A stretch of DNA of 43,132 nucleotides, from the NCBI RefSeq assembly GCF_032854445.1, contig NW_027018316.1, positions 1 through 43,132 on the forward strand. Reading direction: 5' to 3'. Positions 10,436 through 22,521 of the stretch are shown here, piece by piece (position 1 is the stretch's first letter; each line of letters starts with the position of its first letter). A model generated the notes under the pieces. It was not told the origin of the DNA and made no database searches. It was given only the letters and a program-made list of their open reading frames with translations. The DNA comes from Liolophura sinensis (taxonomy: Eukaryota > Mollusca > Polyplacophora > Chitonida > Chitonidae). The translations under genes were made by a program, and so were the position numbers.

Positions 10436-10984
10436 GGTTTCAATTAACAAAAAGACCAGGCAAAAATGCAAAATTGGAAAAACTGTTCCAGTGCTACTAG
10501 TAAAAGGCTAATCCGACGTATTTTGTGACGAGAAATCGAATAGTGCAAACCGCGATGCTCTCCGACCAATACTTTTGGCTGTAGCGACAATCGAATGATC
10601 ATTGATGTCATAATCACGTGCGTAGCAACGGCTCTTACTCTATGGAAACCAGGGAAATTGGCAATTTGTCAACAGCTGCCGATACCTGGCTCAATTCCGC
10701 ATCTTTTGGCACCTTATTCATGTGGGTCTGTGGTCAGTTGTACTTTTTACAGCAGACTGTATCAAGTACCTTGTGTTTTTTATGTACAAATGGTGTGGTT
10801 TTTCTACACGTAGATAAAGACATTGAGATTGTCTTGCACTTAGAAGTAAGACAATTGCTGGGTGAGTTAAATGGGCTTAGCCCAAAGATTTGACGTCTTC
10901 TGGGCTACCGAAGGGCACATAACTTATAGTCAAAAGTTGAATATAGTAATGACCAGTCGCGATTGTACAGAGTACAGTGTAGCC
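10436..10984 (+). repeat. Monomer 20: V/D fusion monomer
   Basis: The first part is V-type: CAAATTGG, AGTAAAAGGC, GAATAGTGC, GCGTAGC, and CAATTTGTCAACAGC. From about 10681 on it is D-type: GATACCTGGCTC, TTCATGTGGGTCTGTGG, and TTGCACTTAGAAGTAAGAC. The switch falls in the shared AACAGCTGCCGAT block. The length stays exactly 549 bp. The simplest explanation is an in-register unequal exchange between a V monomer and its D neighbour, which removes one monomer from a V-D pair. Confidence 0.85.
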
Positions 10985-12082
10985 GATTTCAATTAACAAA
11001 AAGACCAGGTAAAAATGCAAAAGTAGACAAACTGTTCCAGTGCTACTGATAAGAGGCTAATCCGACGTATTTTGTGACGAGAAATCGAATGGTGCAAACC
11101 GCGTTGCTCTCCGACCAATACTTTTGGCTGTAGCGACAATTGAATGATCATTTATGTCATAATCACGTGCCCAGCAACGGCTCTTACTCCATGGAAACCA
11201 GGGATATTTGCAATTTTTTAACAGCTGCCGATGCCTGGCCCAATTCCGCATCTTTTGGCACCTTATAAATGTGGGTCAGTGTTTAGTTGTACTTTTTACA
11301 GCAGACTGTATCAAGTACCTTGTGTTTTTTATGTACAAATAATCTGGTTTTTCTACACGTAGATAAAGACATTGAGATTGTCTTGGACTTAGAAGTAAGA
11401 CAATTGCTGGGTGAGTTAAATGGGCTTAGCCCAAAGATTTCACGTCTTCTGGGCTACCGAAGGGCACATAACTTATAGTGAAAAGTTGAATATAGTAATG
11501 ACCAGTCGCGATTGTACAGAGTACAGTGTAGCCGGTTTCAATTAACAAAAAGACCAGGCAAAAATGCAAAAGTGGAAAAACTGTTCCAGTGCTACTAGTA
11601 AGAGGCTAATCCGACGTATTTTGTGACGACAAATCGAATGGTGCAATCCGCGTTGCTCTCCAACCAATACTTTTGCCTGTAGTGACAATTGAATGATCAT
11701 TTATGTCATAATCACGTGCACAGCAACGGCTCTTACTCCATGGAAACCAGGGAAAATTGCAATTTTTCAACAGCTGCCGATGCCTGCCTCAATTCCGAAT
11801 CTTTTGGCACCTTACTGAAGTGGGTCAGTGTTCAGTTGTACTTTTTACAGCAGACTGTATCAAGTACCTTGTGATTTTCACGTACAAATGGTCTGGTTTT
11901 TCTACACGTAGATAAAGACATTGAGATTGTCTTGCACTTAGAAGTAAGGCAATTGCTGGGTGAGTTAAATAGGCTTAGCCCAAAGATTTCAGGTCTTCTG
12001 GGCTACCGAAGGGCACATAACTTATAGTCAAAAGTTGAATATAGTAATGACCAGTCGCGATTGTACAGAGTACAGTGTAGCC
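10985..12082 (+). repeat. G-C dimer (monomers 21-22)
   Basis: Monomers start at 10985 (G, 549 bp) and 11534 (C, 549 bp). The G copy has AGTAGACAAACTG and AAATAATCTGG, as in the monomers at 1651 and 2751. The C copy has GCACAGC, CTCCAACC and GTGATTTTCACG, plus private changes GGAAAATTGC and GCCTGCCTC. This dimer leads directly into the duplicated G-C-K trimer that follows and shares its subtype, so the three G-C pairs from 10985 to 14832 probably have one origin. Confidence 0.88.
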
Positions 12083-15000
12083 GATTTCAATTAACAAAAA
12101 GACCAGGTAAAAATGCAAAAGTAGACAAACTGTTCCAGTGCTGCTGGTAAGAGGCTAATCCGACGTATTTTGTGACGAGAAATCGAATGGTGCAAACCGC
12201 GTTGCTCTCCGACCAATACTTTTGGCTGTAGCGACAATTGAATGATCATTTATGTCATAATCACGTGCCCAGCAACGGCTCTTACTCCATGGAAACCAGG
12301 GATATTTGCAATTTTTTAACAGCTGCCGATGCCTGGCCCAATTCCGCATCTTTTGGCACGTTATAAATGTGGGTCAGTGTTTAGTTGTACTTTTTACAGC
12401 AGACTGTATCAAGTACCTTGTGTTTTTTATGTACAAATAATCTGGTTTTTCTACACGTAGATAAAGACATTGAGATTGTCTTGGACTTAGAAGTAAGACA
12501 ATTGCTGGGTGAGTTAAATGGGCTTAGCCCAAAGATTTCACGTCTTCTGGGCTACCGAAGGGCACATAACTTTTAGTGAAAAGTTGAATATAGTAATGAC
12601 CAGTCGCGATTGTACAGAGTACAGTGTAGCCGGTTTCAATTAACAAAAAGACCAGGCAAAAATGCAAAAGTGGAAAAACTGTTCCAGTGCTACTAGTAAG
12701 AGGCTAATCCGACGTATTTTGTGACGACAAATCGAATGGTGCAATCCGCGTTGCTCTCCAACCAATACTTTTGCCTGTAGTGACAATTGAATGATCATTT
12801 ATGTCATAATCACGTGCACAGCAACGGCTCTTACTCCATTGAAACCAGGGAAATTTGCAATTTTTCAACAGCTGCCGATGCCTGGCTCAATTCCGAATCT
12901 TTTGGCACCTTACTGAAGTGGGTCAGTGTTCAGTTGTACTTTTTACAGCAGACTGTATCAAGTACCTTGTGATTTTCACGTACAAATGGTCTGGTTTTTC
13001 TACACGTAGATAAAGACATTGAGATTGTCTTGCACTTAGAAGTAAGGCAATTGCTGGGTGAGTTAAATAGGCTTAGCCCAAAGATTTCAGGTCTTCTGGG
13101 CTACCGAAGGGCACATAACTTATAGTCAAAAGTTGAATATAGTAATGACCAGTCGCGATTGTACAGAGTACAGTGTAGCCGATTTCAATTAACAAAAAGA
13201 CCAGTCAAAAATGCAAAAGTGGAAAAACTGTTCCAATGCTGCTGGTAAGAGGTTAATCCGACGTATTTTGTGACGAGAAATCGAATGGTGCAAACCGCGT
13301 TGCTCTCCGACCAATACTTTTGGCTGTAGCGACAATTGAATGATCATTGGTGTCATAATCACGTGCGTAGCAACTGCTCTTACTCCATGGAAACCAGGGA
13401 AATTTGCAATTTGTCAACAGCTGCCGATGCCTGGCTCAATTCCGAATCTTTTGGCACCTTACTGAAGTGGGTCAGTGTTCAGTTGTACTTTTTACAGCAG
13501 ACTGTATCAAGTACCTTGTGTTTTTTATGTACAAATGGTCTGGTTTTTCTACACGTAGATAAAGACATTGAGATTGTCTTCGACTAAGAAGTAAGGCAAT
13601 TGCTGGGTGAGTTAAATGGGCATAGCCCAAAGATTTTAGGTCTTCTGGGCTACCGAAGGGCACATAACATATAGTCAAAAGTTGAATATAGTAATGACCA
13701 GTCCGCGATTGTACAGAGTACAGTGTAGCCGATTTCAATTAACAAAAAGACCAGGTAAAAATGCAAAAGTAGACAAACTGTTCCAGTGCTGCTGGTAAGA
13801 GGCTAATCCGACGTATTTTGTGACGAGAAATCGAATGGTGCAAACCGCGTTGCTCTCCGACCAATACTTTTGGCTGTAGCGACAATTGAATGATCATTTA
13901 TGTCATAATCACGTGCCCAGCAACGGCTCTTACTCCATGGAAACCAGGGATATTTGCAATTTTTTAACAGCTGCCGATGCCTGGCCCAATTCCGCATCTT
14001 TTGGCACGTTATAAATGTGGGGTCAGTGTTTAGTTGTACCTTTTTACAGCAGACTGTATCAAGTACCTTGTGTTTTTATGTACAAATAATCTGGTTTTTC
14101 TACACGTAGATAAAGACATTGAGATTGTCTTGGACTTAGAAGTAAGACAATTGCTGGGTGAGTTAAATGGGCTTAGCCCAAAGATTTTCACGTCTTCTGG
14201 GCTACCGAAGGGCACATAACTTATAGTGAAAAGTTGATATAGTAATGACCAGTCGCGATTGTACAGAGTACAGTGTAGCCGGTTTCAATTAACAAAAAGA
14301 CCAGGCAAAAATGCAAAAGTGGAAAAACTGTTCCAGTGCTACTAGTAAGAGAGGCTAATCCGACGTATTTTTGTGACGACAAATCGAATGGTGCAATCCG
14401 CGTTGCTCTCCAACCAATACTTTTGCCTGTAGTGACAATTGAATGATCATTTATGTCATAATCACGTGCACAGCAACGGCTCTTACTCCATGGAAACCAG
14501 GGAAATTTGCAATTTTTCAACAGCTGCCGATGCCTGGCTCAATTCCGAATCTTTTGGCACCTTACTGAAGTGGGTCAGTGTTCAGTTGTACTTTTTACAG
14601 CAGACTGTATCAAGTACCTTGTGATTTTCACGTACAAATGGTCTGGTTTTTCTACACGTAGATAAAGACATTGAGATTGTCTTGCACTTAGAAGTAAGGC
14701 AATTGCTGGGTGAGTTAAATAGGCTTAGCCCAAAGATTTCAGGTCTTCTGGGCTACCGAAGGGCACATAACTTATAGTCAAAAGTTGAATATAGTAATGA
14801 CCAGTCGCGATTGTACAGAGTACAGTGTAGCCGATTTCAATTAACAAAAAGACCAGTCAAAAATGCAAAAGTGGAAAAAACTGTTCCAATGCTGCTGGTA
14901 AGAGGTTAATCCGACGTATTTTGTGACGAGAAATCGAATGGTGCAAACCGCGTTGCTCTCCGACCAATACTTTTGGCTGTAGCGACAATTGAATGATCAT

Positions 15001-15381
15001 TGGTGTCATAATCACGTGCGTAGCAACTGCTCTTACTCCATGGAAACCAGGGAAATTTGCAATTTGTCAACAGCTGCCGATGCCTGGCTCAATTCGAATC
15101 TTTTGGCACCTTACTGAAGTGGGTCAGTGTTCAGTTGTACTTTTTACAGCAGACTGTATCAAGTACCTTGTGTTTTTTATGTACAAATGGTCTGGTTTTT
15201 CTACACGTAGATAAAGACATTGAGATTGTCTTCGACTAAGAAGTAAGGCAATTGCTGGGTGAGTTAAATGGGCATAGCCCAAAGATTTTAGGTCTTCTGG
15301 GCTACCGAAGGGCACATAACATATAGTCAAAAGTTGAATATAGTAATGACCAGTCGCGATGGTACATAGTACAGTGTAGTC
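12083..15381 (+). repeat. G-C-K trimer, two tandem copies (1.65 kb period)
   Basis: Copy one has monomers at 12083 (G, 549), 12632 (C, 549) and 13181 (K, 550). Copy two has monomers at 13731 (G, 550), 14281 (C, 552) and 14833 (K, 549). Rare variants prove the pairing. Both G copies have GGCACGTTATAAATG where other G copies have GGCACCTTATAAATG. Both K copies have GACCAGTCAAAAATG, GATCATTGGTG, GCAACTGCTC, GGGCATAGCCC and GATTTTAGG. Copy two carries many private one-base insertions between about 14017 and 14372. It ends in the TGTAGTCG boundary variant, which leads into a D monomer. Confidence 0.92.
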
Positions 15382-17028
15382 GATTTCAATTAACAAAAAG
15401 ACCAGGCAAAAATGCAAAAGTGGAAAATTTGTTCCAGTGCTGCTGGTAAGAGGCTAATCCGACGTATTTTGTGACGAGAAATCGAATGGTGCAAACCGCG
15501 TTGCTCTCCGACCAATACTTTTGCCTGTAGTGACAATTGAATGATCATTTATGTCATAATCACGTGCCCAGCAACGGCTCTTACTCCATGAAAACCAGGA
15601 AATTTGCAATTTTTCAACAGCTGCCGATACCTGGCTCAATTCCGCATCTTTTGGCACCTTATTCATGTGGGTCTGTGTTCAGTTGTACTTTTTACAGCAG
15701 ACTGTATCAAGTACCTTGTGTTTTTTATGTACAAATGGTGTGGTTTTTTCTACACGTAGATAAAGACATTGAGATTGTCTTGCACTTAGAAGTAAGACAA
15801 TTGCTGGGTGAGTTAAATGGGCTTAGCCCAAAGATTTCACGTCTTCTGGGCTACCGAAGGGCACATAACTTATAGTGAAAAGTTGAATATAGTAATGACC
15901 AGTCGCGATTGTACATAGTACAGTGTAGCCGGTTTCAATTAACAAAAAGACCAGGCAAAAATGCAAAAGTGGAAAAACTGTTCCAGTGCTACTAGTAAGA
16001 GGCTAATCCGACGTATTTTGTGACGACAAATCGAACGGTGCAATCCGCGTTGCTCTCCAACCAATACTTTTGCCTGTAGTGACAATTGAATGATCATTTA
16101 TGTCATAATCACGTGCACAGCAACGGCTCTTACTCCATGGAAACCAGGGAAATTTGCAATTTTTCAACAGCTGCCGATGCCTGGCTCAATTTCGAATCTT
16201 TTGGCACCTTACTGAAGTGGGTCAGTGTTCAGTTGTACTTTTTACAGCAGACTGTATCAAGTACCTTGTGATTTTCACGTACAAATGGTGTGGTTTTTCT
16301 ACACGTAGATAAAGACATTGAGATTGTCTTGCACTTAGAAGTAAGGCAATTGCTGGGTGAGTTAAATGGGCTTAGCCCAAAGATTTCAGGTCTTCTGAGC
16401 TACCGAAGGGCACATAACTTATAGTCAAAAGTTGAATGTAGTAATGACCAGTCGCGATTGTACAGAGTACAGTGTAGCCGATTTCAATTAACAGAAAGAC
16501 CAGGCAAAAATGCAAAAGTGGAAAAACTGTTCCAATGCTGCTGGTAAGAGGTTAATCCGACGTATTTTGTGACGAGAAATCGAATGGTGCAAACCGCGTT
16601 GCTCTCCGACCAATACTTTTGGCTGTAGCGACAATTGAATGATCATTGATGTCATAATCACGTGCCCAGCAACGGCTTTTACTCCATGGAAACCAGGGAT
16701 ATTTGCAATTTTTTAACAGCTGCCGATGCCTGGGCCAATTCCGCATCTTTTGGCACCTTAAAAATGTGGGTCAGTGTTTAGTTGTACTTTTTACAGCAGA
16801 CCGTATCAAGTACCTTGTGTTTTTTATGTACAAATGGTCTGGTTTTTCTACACGTAGATAAAGACATTGAGATTGTCTTGGACTTAGAAGTAAGACAATT
16901 GCTGGGTGAGTTAAATGGGCTTAGCCCAAAGATTTTAGGTCTTCTGGGCTACCGAAGGGCACATAACATATAGTCAAAAGTTAAATATAGTAATGACCAG
17001 TCGCGATTGTACAGAGTACAGTGTAGCC
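15382..17028 (+). repeat. D-C-G block (monomers 29-31)
   Basis: Monomers start at 15382 (D), 15931 (C) and 16480 (G), each 549 bp. The block repeats the order seen at 7691-9337 at a distance of exactly 7691 bp, that is 14 monomers. The C copies share CTCAATTTCGAATC and CTTCTGAGCTACC, and the G copies share AACAGAAAGACC, GACCGTATCAAG and CCTGGGCC. The D copies are less alike (GCATC against GCACC; TTTCACG against TTTCAGG). The next monomer is V here but K in the earlier block, so the match stops at the G monomer. Confidence 0.87.
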
Positions 17029-20000
17029 GGTTTCAATTAACAAAAAGACCAGGCAAAAATGCAAAATTGGAAAAACTGTTCCAGTGCTACTAGAAAAAGG
17101 CTAATCCGACGTATTTTGTGACGAGAAATCGAATAGTGCAAACCGCGTTGCTCTCCGACCAATACTTTTGGCTGTAGCGACAATTGAATGATCATTGATG
17201 TCATAATCACGTGCGTAGCAACGGCTCTTACTCCATGGAAACCAGGGAAATTTGCAATTTGTCAACAGCTGCCGATGTCTGGCTCAATTCCGAATCTTTT
17301 GGCACCTTACTGAAGTGGGTCAGTGTTCAGTTGTACTTTTTACAGCAGACTGTATCAAGTACCTTGTGTTTTTTATGTACAAATGGTCTGGTTTTTCTAC
17401 ACGTAGATAAAGACATTGAGATTGTCTTCGACTTAGAAGTAGGGCAATTGCTGGGTGAGTTAAATGGGCTTAGCCCAAAGATTTGACGTTTTCTGGGCTA
17501 CCGAAGGGCACATAACATATAGTCAAAAGTTATATATAGTAATGACCAGTCGCGATGGTACATAGTACAGTGTAGCCGATTTCAATTAACAAAAAGAACA
17601 GGTAAAAATGCAAAAGTGGAAAATTTGTTCCAGTGCTGCTGGTGAGAGGCTAATCCGACGTATTTTGTGACGAGAAATCGAATGGTGCAAACCGCGTTGC
17701 TCTCCGACCAATACTTTTGCCTGTAGTGACAATTGAATGATCATTTATGTCATAATCACGTGCCCAGCAACGGCTCATACTCCATGAAAACCAGGGAAAT
17801 TTGCAATTTTTCAACAGCTGCCGATACCTGGCTCAATTCCGCATCTTTTGGCACCTTATTCATGTGGGTCTGTGGTCAGTTGTACTTTTTACAGCAGACT
17901 GTATCAAGTACCTTGTGTTTTTTATGTACAAATGGTGTGGTTTTTCTACACGTAGATAAAGACATTGAGATTGTCTTGCACTTAGAAGTAAGACAATTGC
18001 TGGGTGAGTTAAATGGGCTTAGCCCAAAGATTTGACGTCTTCTGGGCTACCGAAGGGCACATAACTTATAGTCAAAAGTTGAATATAGTAATGACCAGTC
18101 GCGATTGTACAGAGTACAGTGTAGCCGGTTTCAATTAACAAAAAGACCAGGCAAAAATGCAAAATTGGAAAAACTGTTCCAGTGCTACTAGTAAAAGGCT
18201 AATCCGACGTATTTTGTGACGAGAAATCGAATGGTGCAAACCGCGTTGCTCTCCGACCAATAGATTTGGCTGTAGTGACAATTGAATGATCATTGATGTC
18301 ATAATTACGTGCCTAGCAACGGCTCTTACTCCATGGAAACCAGGGATATTTGCAATTTTTTAACAGCTGCCGATGCCCGGCCCAATTCCGCATCTTTTGG
18401 CACCTTATACATGTGGGTCAGTGTTTAGTTGTACTTTTTACAGCAGACTGTATCAAGTACCTTGTGTTTTTTATGTACAAATGGTCTGGTTTTTCTACAC
18501 GTAGATAAAGACATTGAGATTGTCTTGGACTTAGAAGTAGAAAAATTGCTGGGTGAGTTAAATGGGCTTAGCCCAAAGATTTGACGTCTTCTGGGCTACC
18601 GAAGGGCACATAACTTATAGTCAAAAGTTGAATATAGTAATGACCAGTCGCGATTGTACAGAGTACAGTGTAGCCGGTTTCAATTAACAAAAAGACCAGG
18701 CAAAAATGCAAAATTGGAAAAACTGTTCCAGTGCTACTAGTAAAAGGCTAATCCGACGTATTTTGTGACGAGAAATCGAATAGTGCAAACCGCGTTGCTC
18801 TCCGACCAATACTTTTGGCTGTAGCGACAATTGAATGATCATTGATGTCATAATCACGTGCGTAGCAACGGCTCTTACTCCATGGAAACCAGGGAAATTT
18901 GCAATTTGTCAACAGCTGCCGATGTCTGGCTCAATTCCGAATCTTTTGCACCTTACTGAAGTGGGTCAGTGTTCAGTTGTACTTTTTACAGCAGACTGTA
19001 TCAAGTACCTTGTGTTTTTTATGTACAAATGGTCTGGTTTTTTCTACACGTAGATAAAGACATTGAGATTGTCTTCGACTTAGAAGTAGGGCAATTGCTG
19101 GGTGAGTTAAATGGGCTTAGCCCAAAGATTTGACGTTTTCTGGGCTACCGAAGGGCACATAACATATAGTCAAAAGTTATATATAGTAATGACCAGTCGC
19201 GATGGTACATAGTACAGTGTAGCCGATTTCAATTAACAAAAAGACCAGGTAAAAATGCAAAAGTGGAAAATTTGTTCCAGTGCTGCTGGTGAGAGGCTAA
19301 TCCGACGTATTTTGTGACGAGAAATCGAATGGTGCAAACCGCGTTGCTCTCCGACCAATACTTTTGCCTGTAGTGACAATTGAATGATCATTTATGTCAT
19401 AATCACGTGCCCAGCAACGGCTCATACTCCATGAAAACCAGGGAAATTTGCAATTTTTCAACAGCTGCCGATACCTGGCTCAATTCCGCATCTTTTGGCA
19501 CCTTATTCATGTGGGTCTGTGGTCAGTTGTACTTTTTACAGCAGACTGTATCAAGTACCTTGTGTTTTTTATGTACAAATGGTGTGGTTTTTCTACACGT
19601 AGATAAAGACATTGAGATTGTCTTGCACTTAGAAGTAAGACAATTGCTGGGTGAGTTAAATGGGCTTAGCCCCAAAGATTTGACGTCTTCTGGGCTACCG
19701 AAGGGCACATAACTTATAGTCAAAAGTTGAATATAGTAATGAACCAGTCGCGATTGTACAGAGTACAGTGTAGCCGGTTTCAATTAACAAAAAGACCAGG
19801 CAAAAATGCAAAATTGGAAAAACTGTTCCAGTGCTACTAGTAAAAGGCTAATCCGACGTATTTTGTGACGAGAAATCGAATGGTGCAAACCGCGTTGCTC
19901 TCCGACCAATACTTTTGGCTGTAGTGACAATTGAATGATCATTGATGTCATAATTACGTGCCTAGCAACGGCTCTTACTCCATGGAAACCAGGGATATTT

Positions 20001-21423
20001 GCAATTTTTTAACAGCTGCCGATGCCCGGCCCAATTCCGCATCTTTTGGCACCTTATACATGTGGGTCAGTGTTTAGTTGTACTTTTTACAGCAGACTGT
20101 ATCAAGTACCTTGTGTTTTTTATGTACAAATGGTCTGGTTTTTCTACACGTAGATAAAGACATTGAGATTGTCTTGGACTTAGAAGTAGAAAAATTGCTG
20201 GGTGAGTTAAATGGGCTTAGCCAAAGATTTGACGTCTTCTGGGCTACCGAAGGGCACATAACTTATAGTCAAAAGTTGAATATAGTAATGACCAGTCGCG
20301 ATTGTACAGAGTACAGTGTAGCCGGTTTCAATTAACAAAAAGACCAGGCAAAAATGCAAAATTGGAAAAACTGTTCCAGTGCTACTAGTAAAAGGCTAAT
20401 CCGACGTATTTTGTGACGAGAAATCGAATAGTGCAAACCGCGTTGCTCTCCGACCAATACTTTTGGCTGTAGCGACAATTGAATGATCATTGATGTCATA
20501 ATCACGTGCGTAGCAACGGCTCTTACTCCATGGAAACCAGGGAAATTTGCAATTTGTCAACAGCTGCCGATGTCTGGCTCAATTCCGAATCTTTTGGCAC
20601 CTTACTGAAGTGGGTCAGTGTTCAGTTGTACTTTTTACAGCAGACTGTATCAAGTACCTTGTGTTTTTTATGTACAAATGGTCTGGTTTTTCTACACGTA
20701 GATAAAGACATTGAGATTGTCCTTCGACTTAGAAGTAGGGCAATTGCTGGGTGAGTTAAATGGGCTTAGCCCAAAGATTTGACGTTTTCTGGGCTACCGA
20801 AGGGCACATAACATATAGTCAAAAGTTATATATAGTAATGACCAGTCGCGATGGTACATAGTACAGTGTAGCCGATTTCAATTAACAAAAAGACCAGGTA
20901 AAAATGCAAAAGTGGAAAATTTGTTCCAGTGCTGCTGGTGAGAGGCTAATCCGACGTATTTTGTGACGAGAAATCGAATGGTGCAAACCGCGTTGCTCTC
21001 CGACCAATACTTTTGCCTGTAGTGACAATTGAATGATCATTTATGTCATAATCACGTGCCCAGCAACGGCTCATACTCCATGAAAACCAGGGAAATTTGC
21101 AATTTTTCAACAGCTGCCGATACCTGGCTCAATTCCGCATCTTTTGGCACCTTATTCATGTGGGTCTGTGGTCAGTTGTACTTTTTACAGCAGACTGTAT
21201 CAAGTACCTTGTGTTTTTTATGTACAAATGGTGTGGTTTTTCTACACGTAGATAAAGACATTGAGATTGTCTTGCACTTAGAAGTAAGACAATTGCTGGG
21301 TGAGTTTAAATGGGCTTAGCCCAAAGATTTGACGTCTTCTGGGCTACCGAAGGGCACATAACTTATAGTCAAAAGTTGAATATAGTAATGACCAGTCGCG
21401 ATTGTACAGAGTACAGTGTAGCC
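17029..21423 (+). repeat. V-D-G trimer higher-order repeat, nearly three copies
   Basis: Copy one: 17029 (V), 17578 (D), 18127 (G2). Copy two: 18676 (V), 19225 (D, 551 bp), 19776 (G2, 548 bp). Copy three: 20324 (V, 550 bp), 20874 (D, 550 bp), after which a chimeric monomer follows. The period is about 1648 bp. Private markers recur in register. All three V copies have AAGTTATATATAG where others have AAGTTGAATATAG. All three D copies have CGGCTCATACTCC and GGTGAGAGGC. Both G copies have AGTAGAAAAATTGC and TTATACATGTGGG. The G copy at 18127 alone has CAATAGATTTGGC. This is a recent local amplification. Confidence 0.93.
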
Positions 21424-22521
21424 GGTTTCAATTAACAAAAAGACCAGGCAAAAATGCAAAATTGGAAAAACTGTTCCAGTGCTACTAGTAAAAGGCTAAT
21501 CCGACGTATTTTGTGACGAGAAATCGAATAGTGCAAACCGCGTTGCTCTCCGACCAATACTTTTGGCTGTAGCGACAATTGAATGATCATTGATGTCATA
21601 ATCACGTGCGTAGCAACGGCTCTTACTCCATGGAAACCAGGGAAATTTGCAATTTGTCAACAGCTGCCGATGTCTGGCTCAATTCCGAATCTTTTGGCAC
21701 CTTACTGAAGTGGGTCAGTGTTCAGTTGTACTTTTTACAGCAGACTGTATCAAGTACCTTGTGATTTTCACGTACAAATGGTGTGGTTTTTCTACACGTA
21801 GATAAAGACATTGAGATTGTCTTGCACTTAGAAGTAAGGCAATTGCTGGGTGAGTTAAATGGGCTTAGCCCAAAGATTTCAGGTCTTCTGAGCTACCGAA
21901 GGGCACATAACTTATAGTGAAAAGTTGAATATAGTAATGACCAGTCGCGATTGTACAGAGTACAGTGTAGCCGATTTCAATTAACAGAAAGACCAGGCAA
22001 AAATGCAAAAGTGGAAAAACTGTTCCAATGCTGCTGGTAAGAAGTTAATCCGACGTATTTTGTGACGAGAAATCGAATAGTGCAAACCGCGTTGCTCTCC
22101 GACCAATACTTTTGGCTGTAGCGACAATTGAATGATCATTGATGTCATAATCACGTGCGTAGCAACGGCTCTTACTCCATGGAAACCAGGGAAATTTGCA
22201 ATTTGTCAACAGCTGCCGATGTCTGGCTCAATTCCGAATCTTTTGGCACCTTACTGAAGTGGGTCAGTGTTCAGTTGTACTTTTTACAGCAGACTGTATC
22301 AAGTACCTTGTGATTTTCACGTACAAATGGTGTGGTTTTTCTACACGTAGATAAAGACATTGAGATTGTCTTGCACTTAGAAGTAAGGCAATTGCTGGGT
22401 GAGTTAAATGGGCTTAGCCCAAAGATTTCAGGTCTTCTGAGCTACCGAAGGGCACATAACTTATAGTGAAAAGTTGAATATAGTAATGACCAGTCGCGAT
22501 TGTACAGAGTACAGTGTAGCC
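21424..22521 (+). repeat. Tandem pair of V/C chimeric monomers (40-41)
   Basis: Monomers start at 21424 and 21973, each 549 bp. Both are V-type in the middle (GCGTAGC, GATGTCTGGC) and C-type at the 3' end (GTGATTTTCACG, GGTGTGG, TTGCACTTAG, CTTCTGAGCTACC, ATAGTGAAAAG). The first starts like V (GGTTTC, CAAATTGG, AGTAAAAGGC). The second starts like the G1b monomer that normally follows C (AACAGAAAGACC, CCAATGCTGC, AAGAAGTTAATCC) and switches to V before GAATAGTGC. So a fused V/C monomer was itself duplicated by exchange in the 5' part of the next monomer. Confidence 0.87.
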
